Shown in pieces: positions 16,200 to 25,459 of a DNA stretch of 46,206 nt. The position numbers and the translations under genes were made by a program. The stretch lies in contig CATWQA010000012.1 in NCBI GenBank assembly GCA_958352815.1, forward strand, positions 1-46,206. The letters run 5' to 3'. A model generated the notes under the pieces. The model saw nothing but the letters and a program-made list of their open reading frames with translations, was not told the DNA's origin and made no database searches. The stretch is from an uncultured Eubacteriales bacterium. Lineage in GTDB: Bacteria; Bacillota; Clostridia; Monoglobales; Monoglobaceae. The first letter of the stretch is position 1, and each line of letters starts with the position of its first letter.

Positions 16200-17861
16200 A
16201 TGATTTTGAATTTTGGAAGGATTACCCACACTCCAACCGGACTGGCTGACGTTTTAAGCGATGAGTGTGAGCTGAAACTTCACATTGAAAATGAAATTTG
16301 CCATGTGTTCAGAGGTCACGGCTACAGAATGGTGCAGACGCCGACCTTTGAATATTTTGACGTATATAACGTTACGACGCCGACTCAGGCTGAGCATATG
16401 TTCAAATTTTTTGACACAAACGGAAGAATGCTGGCGCTCAGACCCGATATAACAACTTCGATTGCCCGTATGGCGGCGACCAAGCCAAATGCCGGTGAGC
16501 TTCCCATGCGCTTGTCGTATCTTGGCAGCGCATTCAGAAACGAGGAGAACTTCAGTCAGGCGCGGCAGAGAGAGTTTACTCAGGTTGGCGTTGAGCTTAT
16601 CGGGGATAATTCGCCAAAGGCGGATGCAGAGGTCATTCAGGTAGCTATTGAGGCTCTGCTGAAATCCGGAATTAAGAACTTCCAGATAGATTTGGGACAG
16701 GTTGAATTTTTCAAGGGTCTGGTTGAACAGGCGAGACTGCCCGAATCCGTCAGCGATATACTGCGCGAGCACATCAATGACAAGGACTTTATTGCGGTTC
16801 AGTCTGTGCTTGACGAGTTGGATATTACCGATGGCATAAAGGACAGGTTTATTAATCTCTCGACCATGTTCGGCGGCGTTGAAATTCTTGACAAGGCTTT
16901 AGAAGACAGAGACTTAAACCAACGTTCAAAGAAGGCTCTTAACAATCTGAAAGAGGTATACTCAATCTTGGTTGAAAAAAAGCTTGAGAAATATGTCTCC
17001 TTTGATCTGGGAATGGTTCAGAATATCGACTACTACACAGGTATTATTATACGTGGCTTTACATACGGCGTGGGCTTCCCGGTGTGCAGCGGAGGAAGAT
17101 ATGATAACCTCCTGGGCAAGTTCGGACGTGACGTGCCGGCAACCGGTATTGCAATCGGCGTTGAGAGGGTTATGGCTTCAATTTATGACGAGAGGTCTGA
17201 CAGCCAAAAGAATATTGACAGCAACGAGTACGTAACTGTGGCTCTGGCAAAGGGCAGGCTGGCTGAGCTGTCAGTTGAAATATTCGAGAAGATTGGGTTT
17301 GACGTAGCCCAGCTTAAAGAAAAATCAAGAAAACTGATTTTCACCGATGAGAAGAACAAGGTGAAATTTATTCTGGTAAAGGCTTCAGACGTACCAACCT
17401 ATGTTGAATACGGAGCTGCCGATATAGGTATAGTCGGCAAGGATACCTTGCTTGAAAGTGATAAGAATTTGTACGAGGTTTTGGATTTGGGCTTCGGGAA
17501 ATGCAAGATGGCTGTTGCGGGCCCTGCCGAGATGAAAAACGAGCTTGACGGCAGAAACATTATGCGTGTTGCCAGCAAATATCCCAAGATTGCCCGAGAG
17601 TACTTCCACAAGATTAAAGGACAGACGGTTGACATTATTAAGCTCAACGGCTCTGTGGAGCTTGGCCCCTTGGTTGGGCTATCCGAAGTTATTGTGGATA
17701 TTGTTGAAAGCGGAAAAACTCTTAAGGAAAACGGTCTCGACGTGCTGGAGGACGTATGCGAGCTCAGCGCGAGACTTGTTGTAAACAGAGTTAGCATGAA
17801 GCTGAAACGAGACAAGATTGTTGAAATAATTCAGGACATGAAAGGGGAAATAAATTCATGA
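16200..17861 (+). CDS. hisZG: HisZ-HisG fusion: ATP phosphoribosyltransferase regulatory and catalytic parts in one chain
   Basis: 553 residues. Residues 1 to about 335 are HisZ, the histidyl-tRNA-synthetase-like regulatory subunit (TPTFEYFDVYN, LRPDITTSIARMA, and a C-terminal GIAIGVERVMASI motif 3). Residues about 342-553 are short-form HisG (VTVALAKGRL, DIGIVGKDTLLE, and the PRPP-binding-type VDIVESGKTL). The short HisG normally needs a separate HisZ partner; here both are joined by about 15 residues with no methionine at the junction, so it is a true fusion. It catalyses step 1, ATP + PRPP to phosphoribosyl-ATP. The ATG at 16200 is preferred although its ribosome binding site is weak; GTG 16197 and TTG 16206 are alternatives. 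It overlaps hisA by four bases. Confidence 0.92.
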   Translation: MILNFGRITHTPTGLADVLSDECELKLHIENEICHVFRGHGYRMVQTPTFEYFDVYNVTTPTQAEHMFKFFDTNGRMLALRPDITTSIARMAATKPNAGELPMRLSYLGSAFRNEENFSQARQREFTQVGVELIGDNSPKADAEVIQVAIEALLKSGIKNFQIDLGQVEFFKGLVEQARLPESVSDILREHINDKDFIAVQSVLDELDITDGIKDRFINLSTMFGGVEILDKALEDRDLNQRSKKALNNLKEVYSILVEKKLEKYVSFDLGMVQNIDYYTGIIIRGFTYGVGFPVCSGGRYDNLLGKFGRDVPATGIAIGVERVMASIYDERSDSQKNIDSNEYVTVALAKGRLAELSVEIFEKIGFDVAQLKEKSRKLIFTDEKNKVKFILVKASDVPTYVEYGAADIGIVGKDTLLESDKNLYEVLDLGFGKCKMAVAGPAEMKNELDGRNIMRVASKYPKIAREYFHKIKGQTVDIIKLNGSVELGPLVGLSEVIVDIVESGKTLKENGLDVLEDVCELSARLVVNRVSMKLKRDKIVEIIQDMKGEINS

Positions 17862-19213
17862 CAATTTACCCCGCAATTGATATTATAAACGGAGAGTGCG
17901 TCAGACTTGTAAAGGGAGACTATTCCCAAAAAACAACATATGACAAGAGCCCTGTTGACGTGGCAAAAAAGTGGGCAGATATGGGCGCGGAGTTTATTCA
18001 CGTCGTTGACCTTGACGGAGCGAAAAGCGGCGATATGCCCAACTTTAAGCTGATAACAGAAATTGCTGCTTCTGTTCCTGCAAAGATTGAGGTAGGCGGA
18101 GGCATTCGCAATATAAACTGTGTTGACAAGTATTTAAGCAGCGGTGTTTGGAGGGTCATTCTCGGAACTGCTGCCTTGAAAAATCCCGATTTTGTTAAAG
18201 AGGCTGTGGAAAAATACGGCGATAGGATTGCTGTCGGTATAGACGCCAAGGATGGTAAGGTTGCCGTTAGCGGCTGGGAGGACGTAAGCCAAATTTCTGC
18301 TCTTGACTTTGCTGCTCAAATGGAGAAGCTGGGGGTTAGTTCAATAATTTATACAGATATTGCAACCGACGGAATGTTAAACGGTCCGAACCTTGCCGCC
18401 ATGAAAGAAATGGCCCGGCATGTGAATATTAATGTGGTAGCCTCGGGCGGAGTTACGTCTGTCGAAGATGTTGAAGCACTTGCCAAAATAGGTGTTGAGG
18501 GCGCCATTATCGGAAAGGCTCTGTACACAGGAAATATTGACCTGAGGCAGGCAATTTTGAAAGGAAGAGAACAAATGAGTTTTATAAAGGATTTGAAGTT
18601 TGATGACAAGGGATTAATCCCCGCTATTGCGCAGGACGCTGTAAGCGGTGAGGTTTTAATGCTCGCATACATGAACGAGGAGAGCATTAACGAAACGATT
18701 AAAACGGGTCATGCCACCTATTTCAGCAGAAGCAGACAGGAATTGTGGGAAAAGGGTGCGACTAGCGGCAATTATCAGGATGTTGTCTCAATGTATGTGG
18801 ATTGTGATAAGGACGCAATTGTGCTCAAGGTAAAGCAGACGGGCAACGCCTGCCACACAAACAGGCACTCTTGTTTTTTCAGGCAGGTTGTGGATGATAA
18901 ATTTGTTGAAATTCCCACCGGTTTGGGAACTAAACCCGTAATATTGTATGACGTATATAACGTGATCACGGACAGAGTAAAAAATCCCAAGGAGGGCTCC
19001 TACACAAACTATTTGTTTGAGAAGGGGATTGACAAAATGCTCAAAAAGGTAGGGGAGGAAGCGGCAGAGGTAATAATTGCCTCAAAGAACTATGTTAAAT
19101 CAGAAGTTCAATATGAAACCGCCGACCTTTTGTATCACCTGTCGGTTGTACTGGTTGAGCAGGGTTTAACCTGGGATGATATATTTACGGAGCTGCAAAA
19201 GAGATATAAATAA
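17858..19213 (+). CDS. hisAIE: HisA-HisI-HisE triple-domain fusion
   Basis: 451 residues. Residues 1-239 are HisA, the ProFAR isomerase barrel (step 4), with catalytic Asp in YPAIDIINGECVRL and in YTDIATDGML. Residues 240 to about 345 are HisI, PRA-CH (step 3), with zinc ligands in CHTNRHSCFFR. Residues about 355-451 are HisE, PRA-PH (step 2), with the VGEEAAEVIIA motif. HisI-HisE fusions are common; joining HisA in front is not usual. The junction reads LKGREQMSFIKDL, and the DNA still holds a ribosome binding site and ATG (18561-18577), so separate HisIE could also be made. Starts with an ATGA overlap of hisZG. Confidence 0.93.
   Translation: MTIYPAIDIINGECVRLVKGDYSQKTTYDKSPVDVAKKWADMGAEFIHVVDLDGAKSGDMPNFKLITEIAASVPAKIEVGGGIRNINCVDKYLSSGVWRVILGTAALKNPDFVKEAVEKYGDRIAVGIDAKDGKVAVSGWEDVSQISALDFAAQMEKLGVSSIIYTDIATDGMLNGPNLAAMKEMARHVNINVVASGGVTSVEDVEALAKIGVEGAIIGKALYTGNIDLRQAILKGREQMSFIKDLKFDDKGLIPAIAQDAVSGEVLMLAYMNEESINETIKTGHATYFSRSRQELWEKGATSGNYQDVVSMYVDCDKDAIVLKVKQTGNACHTNRHSCFFRQVVDDKFVEIPTGLGTKPVILYDVYNVITDRVKNPKEGSYTNYLFEKGIDKMLKKVGEEAAEVIIASKNYVKSEVQYETADLLYHLSVVLVEQGLTWDDIFTELQKRYK
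18561..18577 (+). promoter_or_regulatory. Internal ribosome binding site and ATG at the HisA/HisIE junction
   Basis: AAGGAAGAG at 18561-18569 is followed by an in-frame ATG at 18575, exactly where a normal HisIE would begin. It suggests either recent loss of a hisA stop codon or production of both a fused and a free HisIE. Confidence 0.45.
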
Positions 19214-19239
19214 TATAAATTTTCAGGAGGTAATGAAAA

Positions 19240-19614
19240 ATGGTTGGAATTGAACATGTTGGTATTTTTTCAAACGACACGGCTGCGCTCAAGGACTGGT
19301 ACATTGATATGTTTGGCTGGAAGGTTGTGTACGATAACGGCAAGGGTACATACTTCCTTAAGGCAGACGACGGTGGAATGATCGAGTTCTGCATGGCAGT
19401 TAAAGACGGAGAGAAGCAGGATATAAAGGCTACCGGCATTCGCCACATAGCTATTTCCGTTTCGGAGTTTGACGAGATGGTTGAGAAATTAAAGAACGCC
19501 GGAGTTAAGGTTTTGACGGACGCGGCAGTCAGTGCAAAGGGTATCGGAACATTCTGGTTTGAAGATCCCGACGGTAACGTTCTGCACCTGATTAACAGAC
19601 CGTCGCCGCTATAA
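19240..19614 (+). CDS. VOC (glyoxalase/bleomycin-resistance fold) family protein
   Basis: 124 residues, one VOC module pair. Metal-ligand positions are His6 (IEHVGIF), Glu49 (MIEFCM) and His69 (IRHIAIS); the fourth, usually Glu in a GNxxEL motif, is His116 (DGNVLHLI). So a metal site is probable but altered, and glyoxalase I activity cannot be assumed. CAGGAGG lies upstream of the ATG, 26 bases after hisAIE, so it is likely the last gene of the his transcript. A role in histidine synthesis is not evident. Confidence 0.85.
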   Translation: MVGIEHVGIFSNDTAALKDWYIDMFGWKVVYDNGKGTYFLKADDGGMIEFCMAVKDGEKQDIKATGIRHIAISVSEFDEMVEKLKNAGVKVLTDAAVSAKGIGTFWFEDPDGNVLHLINRPSPL

Positions 19615-19650
19615 GCAGCACTTGATTATTTCGGCTTTAAATCGAGGCAA

Positions 19651-19727
19651 GCTCCGCTTTGCAATCAAAGCGGAGCGTTGTTCCGATTTGAGGGATTGCG
19701 GCATATTTGCAAACCGTTTTGTTTGCA
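19651..19727 (+). promoter_or_regulatory. Hairpin and inverted repeat upstream of dxs
   Basis: An 11-pair stem (19651-19661 with 19666-19676) may end the his transcript but lacks a following T run; outer bases AAATCG and CGATTT extend it loosely. A separate inverted repeat TGCAAAC/GTTTGCA (19708-19714 with 19721-19727) lies about 30 bases before the dxs start, where an operator could sit. No clear -35/-10 pair is seen for dxs. Confidence 0.4.
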
Positions 19728-19757
19728 TAATAATCACCGGGAGAGGGAGGGCGCATT

Positions 19758-21632
19758 TTGTTTGACGAATTCAATAATCCAAAGTTTATTAAAAAATTGA
19801 ATATGAGCCAACTGGAGCAGCTTGCGTCTGAAATCAGAACTTTTCTGGTTGAAAGCCTGTCAAAGACGGGCGGACATCTGGCGTCAAATCTCGGTGTTGT
19901 TGAATTGACACTGGCTCTTCATAAAGCCTTTGACATTGATAAAGATGACCGAATCATATGGGACGTGGGTCACCAGTGCTATACTCATAAAATTCTTACA
20001 GGCAGAGCGGGAGAGTTTAATACTCTGAGGAAGTTCCACGGTTTAAGCGGATTTCCCAAATTTCAGGAAGATGAAAGAGACGTGTTTAACACAGGGCACA
20101 GCTCCACGTCAATCTCCGCTGCTGTGGGCATTGCAAAGGGCAAAGAGCTAAAACACGAAAAAGGCAAAGCTATTGCCGTTATAGGCGACGGTGCTATGAC
20201 AGGCGGTATGGCATATGAAGCGTTAAATTATGCCGGGCATACCACCAAAAACCTTATAATCGTTTATAACGACAATGATATGTCTATATCAAAGAATGTA
20301 GGCGGCTTCGGCCGCGCTATGCGCCGTCTCAGAAACGCCAATAAATACTGGAAGCTCAAAGACGATTTTAAAACCGCCCTTGATAATATTCCCGTTGTGG
20401 GAACTCCCACAAAAAAGGGAATTAAGAAATTTAAAACCGACATAAAAACAATCGTTTTGGAGGGCAGCAGTATATTTGAGAGCATGGGCTATACCTATTT
20501 AGGCCCTGTTGACGGGCATGATATAGGCGAATTAATTAAGATATTTAACCACGCAAAAACTATGGACGCCCCGTTGTTCATTCACGTAAAAACCAAAAAG
20601 GGCAAGGGGTACAAGCCTGCGGAGGCTCAACCTGATAAATTTCACGGTATCGGCAGTTTTGACCCGAAAACAGGCAAGCCGATAGTTGTTTCAAATAAAG
20701 TGAGCTGGTCTGAATGCTTTGGCGAGGCTATATGTAATATTGCCGCCAAAAATGAAAAGGTTGTGGCTGTTACTGCGGCAATGCCTCTGGGTACAGGTCT
20801 TAAAAAATTCAGTGACACATACGGAAGCAGACTTTTTGATGTGGGTATAGCGGAGCAGCACGCAGCAACATTTTCCGCAGGACTGGCAAGGAGCGGCTTA
20901 GTTCCCGTTTTTGCTGTGTACTCAACTTTTTTGCAAAGAGCCTACGACCAACTGTTGCATGATATTTCATTGCAAAATCTACATACAGTGGTCGTTATAG
21001 ACAGGTCGGGGCCTGTCGGAGGAGACGGAGAGACTCACCAGGGCGTGTATGATATATCATTTTTGTCTCACATGCCCAATATGTATCTTATATCTCCCGT
21101 AATTGATAAAGATATGGAGGTTGCTCTGGACTTTTCGGTGAACAAGCATAAGGGGCCTATTGCTGTAAGATACCCCAGAGGCTCGGCTCTGACGGAAGCC
21201 GACTTTAAGGACTATGAAATCCCAAGGCTGACAACCGATAACTGCCTTAAATCAAGGGTAATTGCCGCCGAAAGCGATGCTGATGTGCTGATTGTTTCAG
21301 TTGGAGTGATGCTGAAAAACGCTGTTGAAGCAAAAGAGATTTTGGAAAAATCAGGCTGCACAGTTAGTTTGGTTGACGCCTTATGCGTTAAGCCTATTGA
21401 CGAGCTGACCATTAGGGAAGCGGCGTCAGGGGTTAAGGTTATTGCCGCTGTTGAGAACAATGCGGCTATCGGCGGATTTGGTCAAATGCTTGAATGCGTC
21501 TTGGGCAGGTCTGTTGTTAAGTTTGCGTATCCCGACGAGCCTGTTTGCCAGGGCACGGTTAAGCAGATAGAACAGGAGTACGGTCTGTCACCGGAGCAGA
21601 TCGCCGAAAAAATAAAGTCATACTTGAGGTAG
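19758..21632 (+). CDS. dxs: 1-deoxy-D-xylulose-5-phosphate synthase
   Basis: 624 residues, full length. Starts at TTG (19758): GGGAGG lies seven bases upstream and the N-terminus then matches family proteins, while the next Met is 15 codons later. Thiamine diphosphate site GDGAMTGGMAYEALN, the catalytic WDVGHQCYTHKILTGR block, and the transketolase-like GPVGGDGETHQG region are present. It condenses pyruvate and glyceraldehyde 3-phosphate to DXP, the first step of the MEP isoprenoid pathway. First of a tightly packed run of eleven genes ending at 30675. Confidence 0.97.
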   Translation: MFDEFNNPKFIKKLNMSQLEQLASEIRTFLVESLSKTGGHLASNLGVVELTLALHKAFDIDKDDRIIWDVGHQCYTHKILTGRAGEFNTLRKFHGLSGFPKFQEDERDVFNTGHSSTSISAAVGIAKGKELKHEKGKAIAVIGDGAMTGGMAYEALNYAGHTTKNLIIVYNDNDMSISKNVGGFGRAMRRLRNANKYWKLKDDFKTALDNIPVVGTPTKKGIKKFKTDIKTIVLEGSSIFESMGYTYLGPVDGHDIGELIKIFNHAKTMDAPLFIHVKTKKGKGYKPAEAQPDKFHGIGSFDPKTGKPIVVSNKVSWSECFGEAICNIAAKNEKVVAVTAAMPLGTGLKKFSDTYGSRLFDVGIAEQHAATFSAGLARSGLVPVFAVYSTFLQRAYDQLLHDISLQNLHTVVVIDRSGPVGGDGETHQGVYDISFLSHMPNMYLISPVIDKDMEVALDFSVNKHKGPIAVRYPRGSALTEADFKDYEIPRLTTDNCLKSRVIAAESDADVLIVSVGVMLKNAVEAKEILEKSGCTVSLVDALCVKPIDELTIREAASGVKVIAAVENNAAIGGFGQMLECVLGRSVVKFAYPDEPVCQGTVKQIEQEYGLSPEQIAEKIKSYLR

Positions 21633-21636
21633 AATT

Positions 21637-22434
21637 ATGAAAAAGCAGAGACTTGACAGCTTTTTGGTTGAAAACGGTTTTGTTGAAACCAGAAGCAAGG
21701 CGCAGTCGTTAATAATGGCGGGCTGCGTATATATTAATAACCAAAAGGCGTCAAAGGCAGGCGAGCAAGTTAAGGGTGATGAGCAGATTGAAGTCCGCAA
21801 TAACTCCTTAAAATATGTCAGTCGAGGCGGTCTCAAACTCGAAAAGGCTATGAAAGTATTCCCTATCAGCCTGAATAATAAAACTTGCATGGATATCGGA
21901 GCTTCAACGGGCGGTTTTACGGACTGCATGCTGCAAAACGGAGCTGCGCGGGTGTACTCTATTGACGTGGGCTATGGGCAGCTTGCATGGAGCCTCAGGA
22001 ACGATGAGCGTGTAATCAACATGGAGCGCACAAATTTCAGGTATGTTACAAAGGAGCAGGTTCCGGATGAGATTGACTTTTTCTCTGTGGACGTGTCCTT
22101 TATATCCCTCAAGCTGATATTGCCCCCGGCGTTTGAACTGCTCAAGGATGAGGGCACGGCTGTGTGCCTGATAAAACCCCAGTTCGAGGCGGGCAAGGAT
22201 AAGATAGGGAAAAAGGGTGTCGTGCGTGATATTCAGGTGCACAAGGACGTTATAAATAAGGTTTTTGATTTCACAAAGGAAATAGACTTTAAGGTGCTGG
22301 GGCTTGACTTCTCACCCATAAAAGGGCCTGAGGGAAACATTGAATATCTGATGTATATTGCAAAGCAGGGAGAAGAACCGATTATTGACATAGATGACGT
22401 GGTTGAACGTTCCCACAGCTTGGATAAGGCATAA
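21637..22434 (+). CDS. tlyA: TlyA-family rRNA 2'-O-methyltransferase
   Basis: 265 residues. N-terminal S4 RNA-binding domain (RLDSFLVENGFVETRSKAQ), then an FtsJ/RrmJ-type methyltransferase with the SAM loop DIGASTGGFTDCML and the KPQFEAGKDKIGKKGVV block. TlyA methylates ribosomal RNA; the family is often labelled hemolysin for historical reasons. It starts four bases after dxs and precedes nadK, a gene order common in Firmicutes. Confidence 0.93.
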   Translation: MKKQRLDSFLVENGFVETRSKAQSLIMAGCVYINNQKASKAGEQVKGDEQIEVRNNSLKYVSRGGLKLEKAMKVFPISLNNKTCMDIGASTGGFTDCMLQNGAARVYSIDVGYGQLAWSLRNDERVINMERTNFRYVTKEQVPDEIDFFSVDVSFISLKLILPPAFELLKDEGTAVCLIKPQFEAGKDKIGKKGVVRDIQVHKDVINKVFDFTKEIDFKVLGLDFSPIKGPEGNIEYLMYIAKQGEEPIIDIDDVVERSHSLDKA

Positions 22435-22453
22435 TACTTAGTTAGGTGACTGT

Positions 22454-23314
22454 ATGAAAAGAATTGCTGTTATTCCGAACACTCTGAGAGACATCGGATA
22501 TACTGAAACCAAAAAGGTTGTTAAATATTTGCTTGATATGTCCTGCGAGATATTTTTTGAGGACATACACAAGGATGAATTGTCGGAGCTTGGCAGCACG
22601 GTTAGCTTTGTGTCAAGAGATACTCTGTTTTCCGTGACCGACTTTATAATTGCTCTTGGCGGCGACGGAACAATAATTGAAATTGCCGTTGACGCCGCAA
22701 AGTATTCTAAACCCATTGTGGGTATAAACATGGGAACCTTAGGGTTCCTGACCCAGATAGAGAAGGGGGATTTTTCCGCCCTGAAAGACATAGTTGACGG
22801 GAAATTCAGCGTTACAAAATGCATGATGCTGGATATTGAAATTATTTCCGAAAACGGTGAGGTTATAGGCGAGTATCGCGCACTGAATGACCTGATTGTT
22901 ACCGGCTCGTCCTATAAAATGATTACAACGGCTACCCATATAGACGGTACATCTATGGGAAAGCATTCCGCCGACGGTATCATTGTTTCGACAGCGATTG
23001 GGTCAACGGCCTACTCTCTGTCCGCCGGAGGTGCGGTTATGCACCCGGAGGTTGACGCTATGATAATTACGCCAATCTGCCCCCACACCCTAAAGGCAAG
23101 GAGCACGGTTATCCCGGCGGAAAGTATTGTTGAGATAACAATCGAACAACCCTTTAAGACAAAAGCTGTTGTCAGAACAGACGGAAATATAATTTATGAA
23201 ATAACAGATAATATGGATAAAATCAGAGTTAAGAAATCAAAGTATTCAACTCTGCTTATAAAGCTTGAGAGCACGAACTTTTTCGACGTGCTCAGAAACA
23301 AGCTGTCAGACTGA
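22454..23314 (+). CDS. nadK: NAD kinase
   Basis: 286 residues. Carries the diagnostic GGDGT motif (near residue 74), NMGTLGFLTQIEK and the SADGIIVSTAIGSTAYSLSAGG nucleotide-binding region. It phosphorylates NAD to NADP in the cytoplasm. Lies between tlyA and recN; the argR gene often found here in related operons is absent. Confidence 0.95.
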   Translation: MKRIAVIPNTLRDIGYTETKKVVKYLLDMSCEIFFEDIHKDELSELGSTVSFVSRDTLFSVTDFIIALGGDGTIIEIAVDAAKYSKPIVGINMGTLGFLTQIEKGDFSALKDIVDGKFSVTKCMMLDIEIISENGEVIGEYRALNDLIVTGSSYKMITTATHIDGTSMGKHSADGIIVSTAIGSTAYSLSAGGAVMHPEVDAMIITPICPHTLKARSTVIPAESIVEITIEQPFKTKAVVRTDGNIIYEITDNMDKIRVKKSKYSTLLIKLESTNFFDVLRNKLSD

Positions 23315-23335
23315 TTATGGGATTGAGGTGAAAAT

Positions 23336-25021
23336 ATGCTTACGGAGCTTCAAATTAAAAATGTTGCGATTATTGACAGTGTGACTATTGAATTTGGAAA
23401 CGGTTTTAACGTTTTGACAGGTGAGACCGGAGCCGGAAAGTCTATTTTAATTGACTCGATTAATATGGCGCTTGGCGGGAGAACCTCAAAGGACCTTGTA
23501 AGAACCGGAACGGAGTACGCTTTTGCCCAAGCGGTTTTTGACGTAAACAGTGAAGTGGCAAACAAACTGCAAGAGCTTGATATTGAACCTGAGGATGACA
23601 TGGTGATTTTATCACGTAAAATAACCGCCGAGGGAAAGAGCACATGCAAGATAAACGGCAGAACAACACCTCTGTCTATTGTTCGTGAAATCGGAGCTCT
23701 GCTGCTGACAATCCACGGTCAGCTTGACAATCAGGCGCTGCTTGTCCCGAGCAAGCACAGAGGATTTGTGGATAAGTTTGCCGATAATATAAATGAATTA
23801 GAAAATTACAGAGAAAAATATAAAATATACAGGGATTTAGTTAAGAAATTTGAAGCCTTGAGCAAGGCGGAGACCGATAAGGAACGCCGTTTGGAGCTGC
23901 TTAAATTTCAAGTTGAAGAAATCAATTCGGCTCAGCTGAAAGCAGGAGAGGAAGAGGAGCTTTCCAAAAGGCAGGAATTTTTGTCCAATGCCGAGAAGAT
24001 AATGCTTAATGTGAACGAAGCATACAGCTCTCTTTACGGAGATGAGATGACAAGCTCAGCTTACGACCTGCTTTATACTGCCACTCGTGGATTGGAGATC
24101 GCAGGAGAGTATGACGAAAGGCTAAAGAATTATTACGAGAGAATTTCGTCTGCCATGGCTGATATAGATGACGTTACCAGAGAGCTCAAGTCTTATATTG
24201 ACGATGCGGACTACGACCAAAACGAGCTTGATTTTGTGCAGGAACGCCTTGCGCTTATAATGTCTTTAAAGCGGAAATACGGTTGCGCAGATGTTCCACA
24301 GCTTCTCGACTTCGGCGCAAAATCTCTCGAAGAAATTGAAACCATAGATAATTTAGAACAGGAGCTTGAAAGCTTAAACAATAAAATCAGCGAAGCAGAG
24401 AACGCCATGACAGAGGCGGCTGATAGGCTGACAGAGAACCGCGCAAGGGCAGGAGAGGAACTGTCCCGCTTAATCATGAACGAGCTTGAGGAGCTTGACA
24501 TGAAACGCGTTGTGTTTGCGGTTGATATACAAAAGACCGATTTCACAGTTGACGGCTGCGACAATGTGGAGTTCCTGATTTCAACGAACCCGGGTGAAAA
24601 TCTAAAGCCGCTGAGCAAAATTGCGTCGGGTGGTGAAATGTCCAGAATTATGCTGGCTATTAAGTCCATTTTGGCAAAGGATGATATAGTTGACACTCTT
24701 ATTTTTGATGAGATAGATACAGGCGTCAGCGGCCGCGCCGCTCAGAAGATTTCAGAGAAGATTTGTGAAATCTCAAGGATTAAGCAGGTATTATGCATTA
24801 CCCACTTAGCGCAGATTGCCTCAATGGGTGATTATCAGTATTTGATCAAAAAAAGCAGCGATGAAACCCAAACCAGCACAGATGTTACGCTGCTTTCCGA
24901 GGCTGAAAGATGCGATGAGCTTGCCCGCATTATCGGAGGCGTTTCCGTTACGGACACAACAACCGAGGCGGCAAAGGAAATGCTCAAGCAGGCGGAGGAA
25001 CTGAAAAAATCTTTTAATTAA
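23336..25021 (+). CDS. recN: DNA repair ATPase RecN
   Basis: 561 residues, usual length. SMC-like: Walker A GETGAGKSIL at the N-terminus, a long coiled coil (about 155-370), a signature-like SGGEMSRIMLAIK and Walker B LIFDEIDTGVSG near residue 460, then CITHLAQIA. It acts in double-strand break repair by holding DNA ends. No SOS operator was noticed because the gene sits inside the operon. Confidence 0.96.
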   Translation: MLTELQIKNVAIIDSVTIEFGNGFNVLTGETGAGKSILIDSINMALGGRTSKDLVRTGTEYAFAQAVFDVNSEVANKLQELDIEPEDDMVILSRKITAEGKSTCKINGRTTPLSIVREIGALLLTIHGQLDNQALLVPSKHRGFVDKFADNINELENYREKYKIYRDLVKKFEALSKAETDKERRLELLKFQVEEINSAQLKAGEEEELSKRQEFLSNAEKIMLNVNEAYSSLYGDEMTSSAYDLLYTATRGLEIAGEYDERLKNYYERISSAMADIDDVTRELKSYIDDADYDQNELDFVQERLALIMSLKRKYGCADVPQLLDFGAKSLEEIETIDNLEQELESLNNKISEAENAMTEAADRLTENRARAGEELSRLIMNELEELDMKRVVFAVDIQKTDFTVDGCDNVEFLISTNPGENLKPLSKIASGGEMSRIMLAIKSILAKDDIVDTLIFDEIDTGVSGRAAQKISEKICEISRIKQVLCITHLAQIASMGDYQYLIKKSSDETQTSTDVTLLSEAERCDELARIIGGVSVTDTTTEAAKEMLKQAEELKKSFN

Positions 25022-25036
25022 TTGACGAGGTAGAAT

Positions 25037-25459
25037 ATGGAACAAATCGGATTTGTAACCGAAGCTGCAGGCGGCTTTGCAAAGGTAAGAGTTGACCGTG
25101 AGTCCTCATGCGGAGGAAACTGTGTCAGCTGTAAGGGCTGTCCGTCGGAGGCTATTGTGGTCAGCGTTAAAAATGAGTTAGACCTGAGAAAGGGCGACAC
25201 CGTTGTTCTGTACGAGGATACGCGCAAGGTTATAAAATATGCGCTTATAGGTTACGGACTTCTGGCGCTGTTAATGGTGGTCGGCGCCGTGGCGGGCTAT
25301 GTTTTAACCCACCGCGATTTTATTGCGTTGCTTTCTGCCGCTGCTGCGGTTGCCATAGGTTTTTTGTGCATTAAGCTGGCTTTTAAAAACGTGGACAGTG
25401 ACTTTAAAGTGACAGAGATTAAAAACAGAAATTATTCCGAGGAAAACGATAATGAATAA
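25037..25459 (+). CDS. RseC/MucC-family membrane protein
   Basis: 140 residues. An N-terminal beta domain holds a four-cysteine cluster (CGGNCVSCKGC, near residues 21-31) that could bind an iron-sulfur cluster, followed by two membrane helices (about 68-90 and 95-115). This matches RseC/MucC, known in other bacteria near Rnf complexes and the SoxR-reducing system. Here no Rnf genes are nearby; instead a P-loop ATPase and ferredoxin-linked oxidoreductase genes follow, so a redox or iron-sulfur role is inferred. It overlaps the next gene by eight bases. Confidence 0.85.
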   Translation: MEQIGFVTEAAGGFAKVRVDRESSCGGNCVSCKGCPSEAIVVSVKNELDLRKGDTVVLYEDTRKVIKYALIGYGLLALLMVVGAVAGYVLTHRDFIALLSAAAAVAIGFLCIKLAFKNVDSDFKVTEIKNRNYSEENDNE

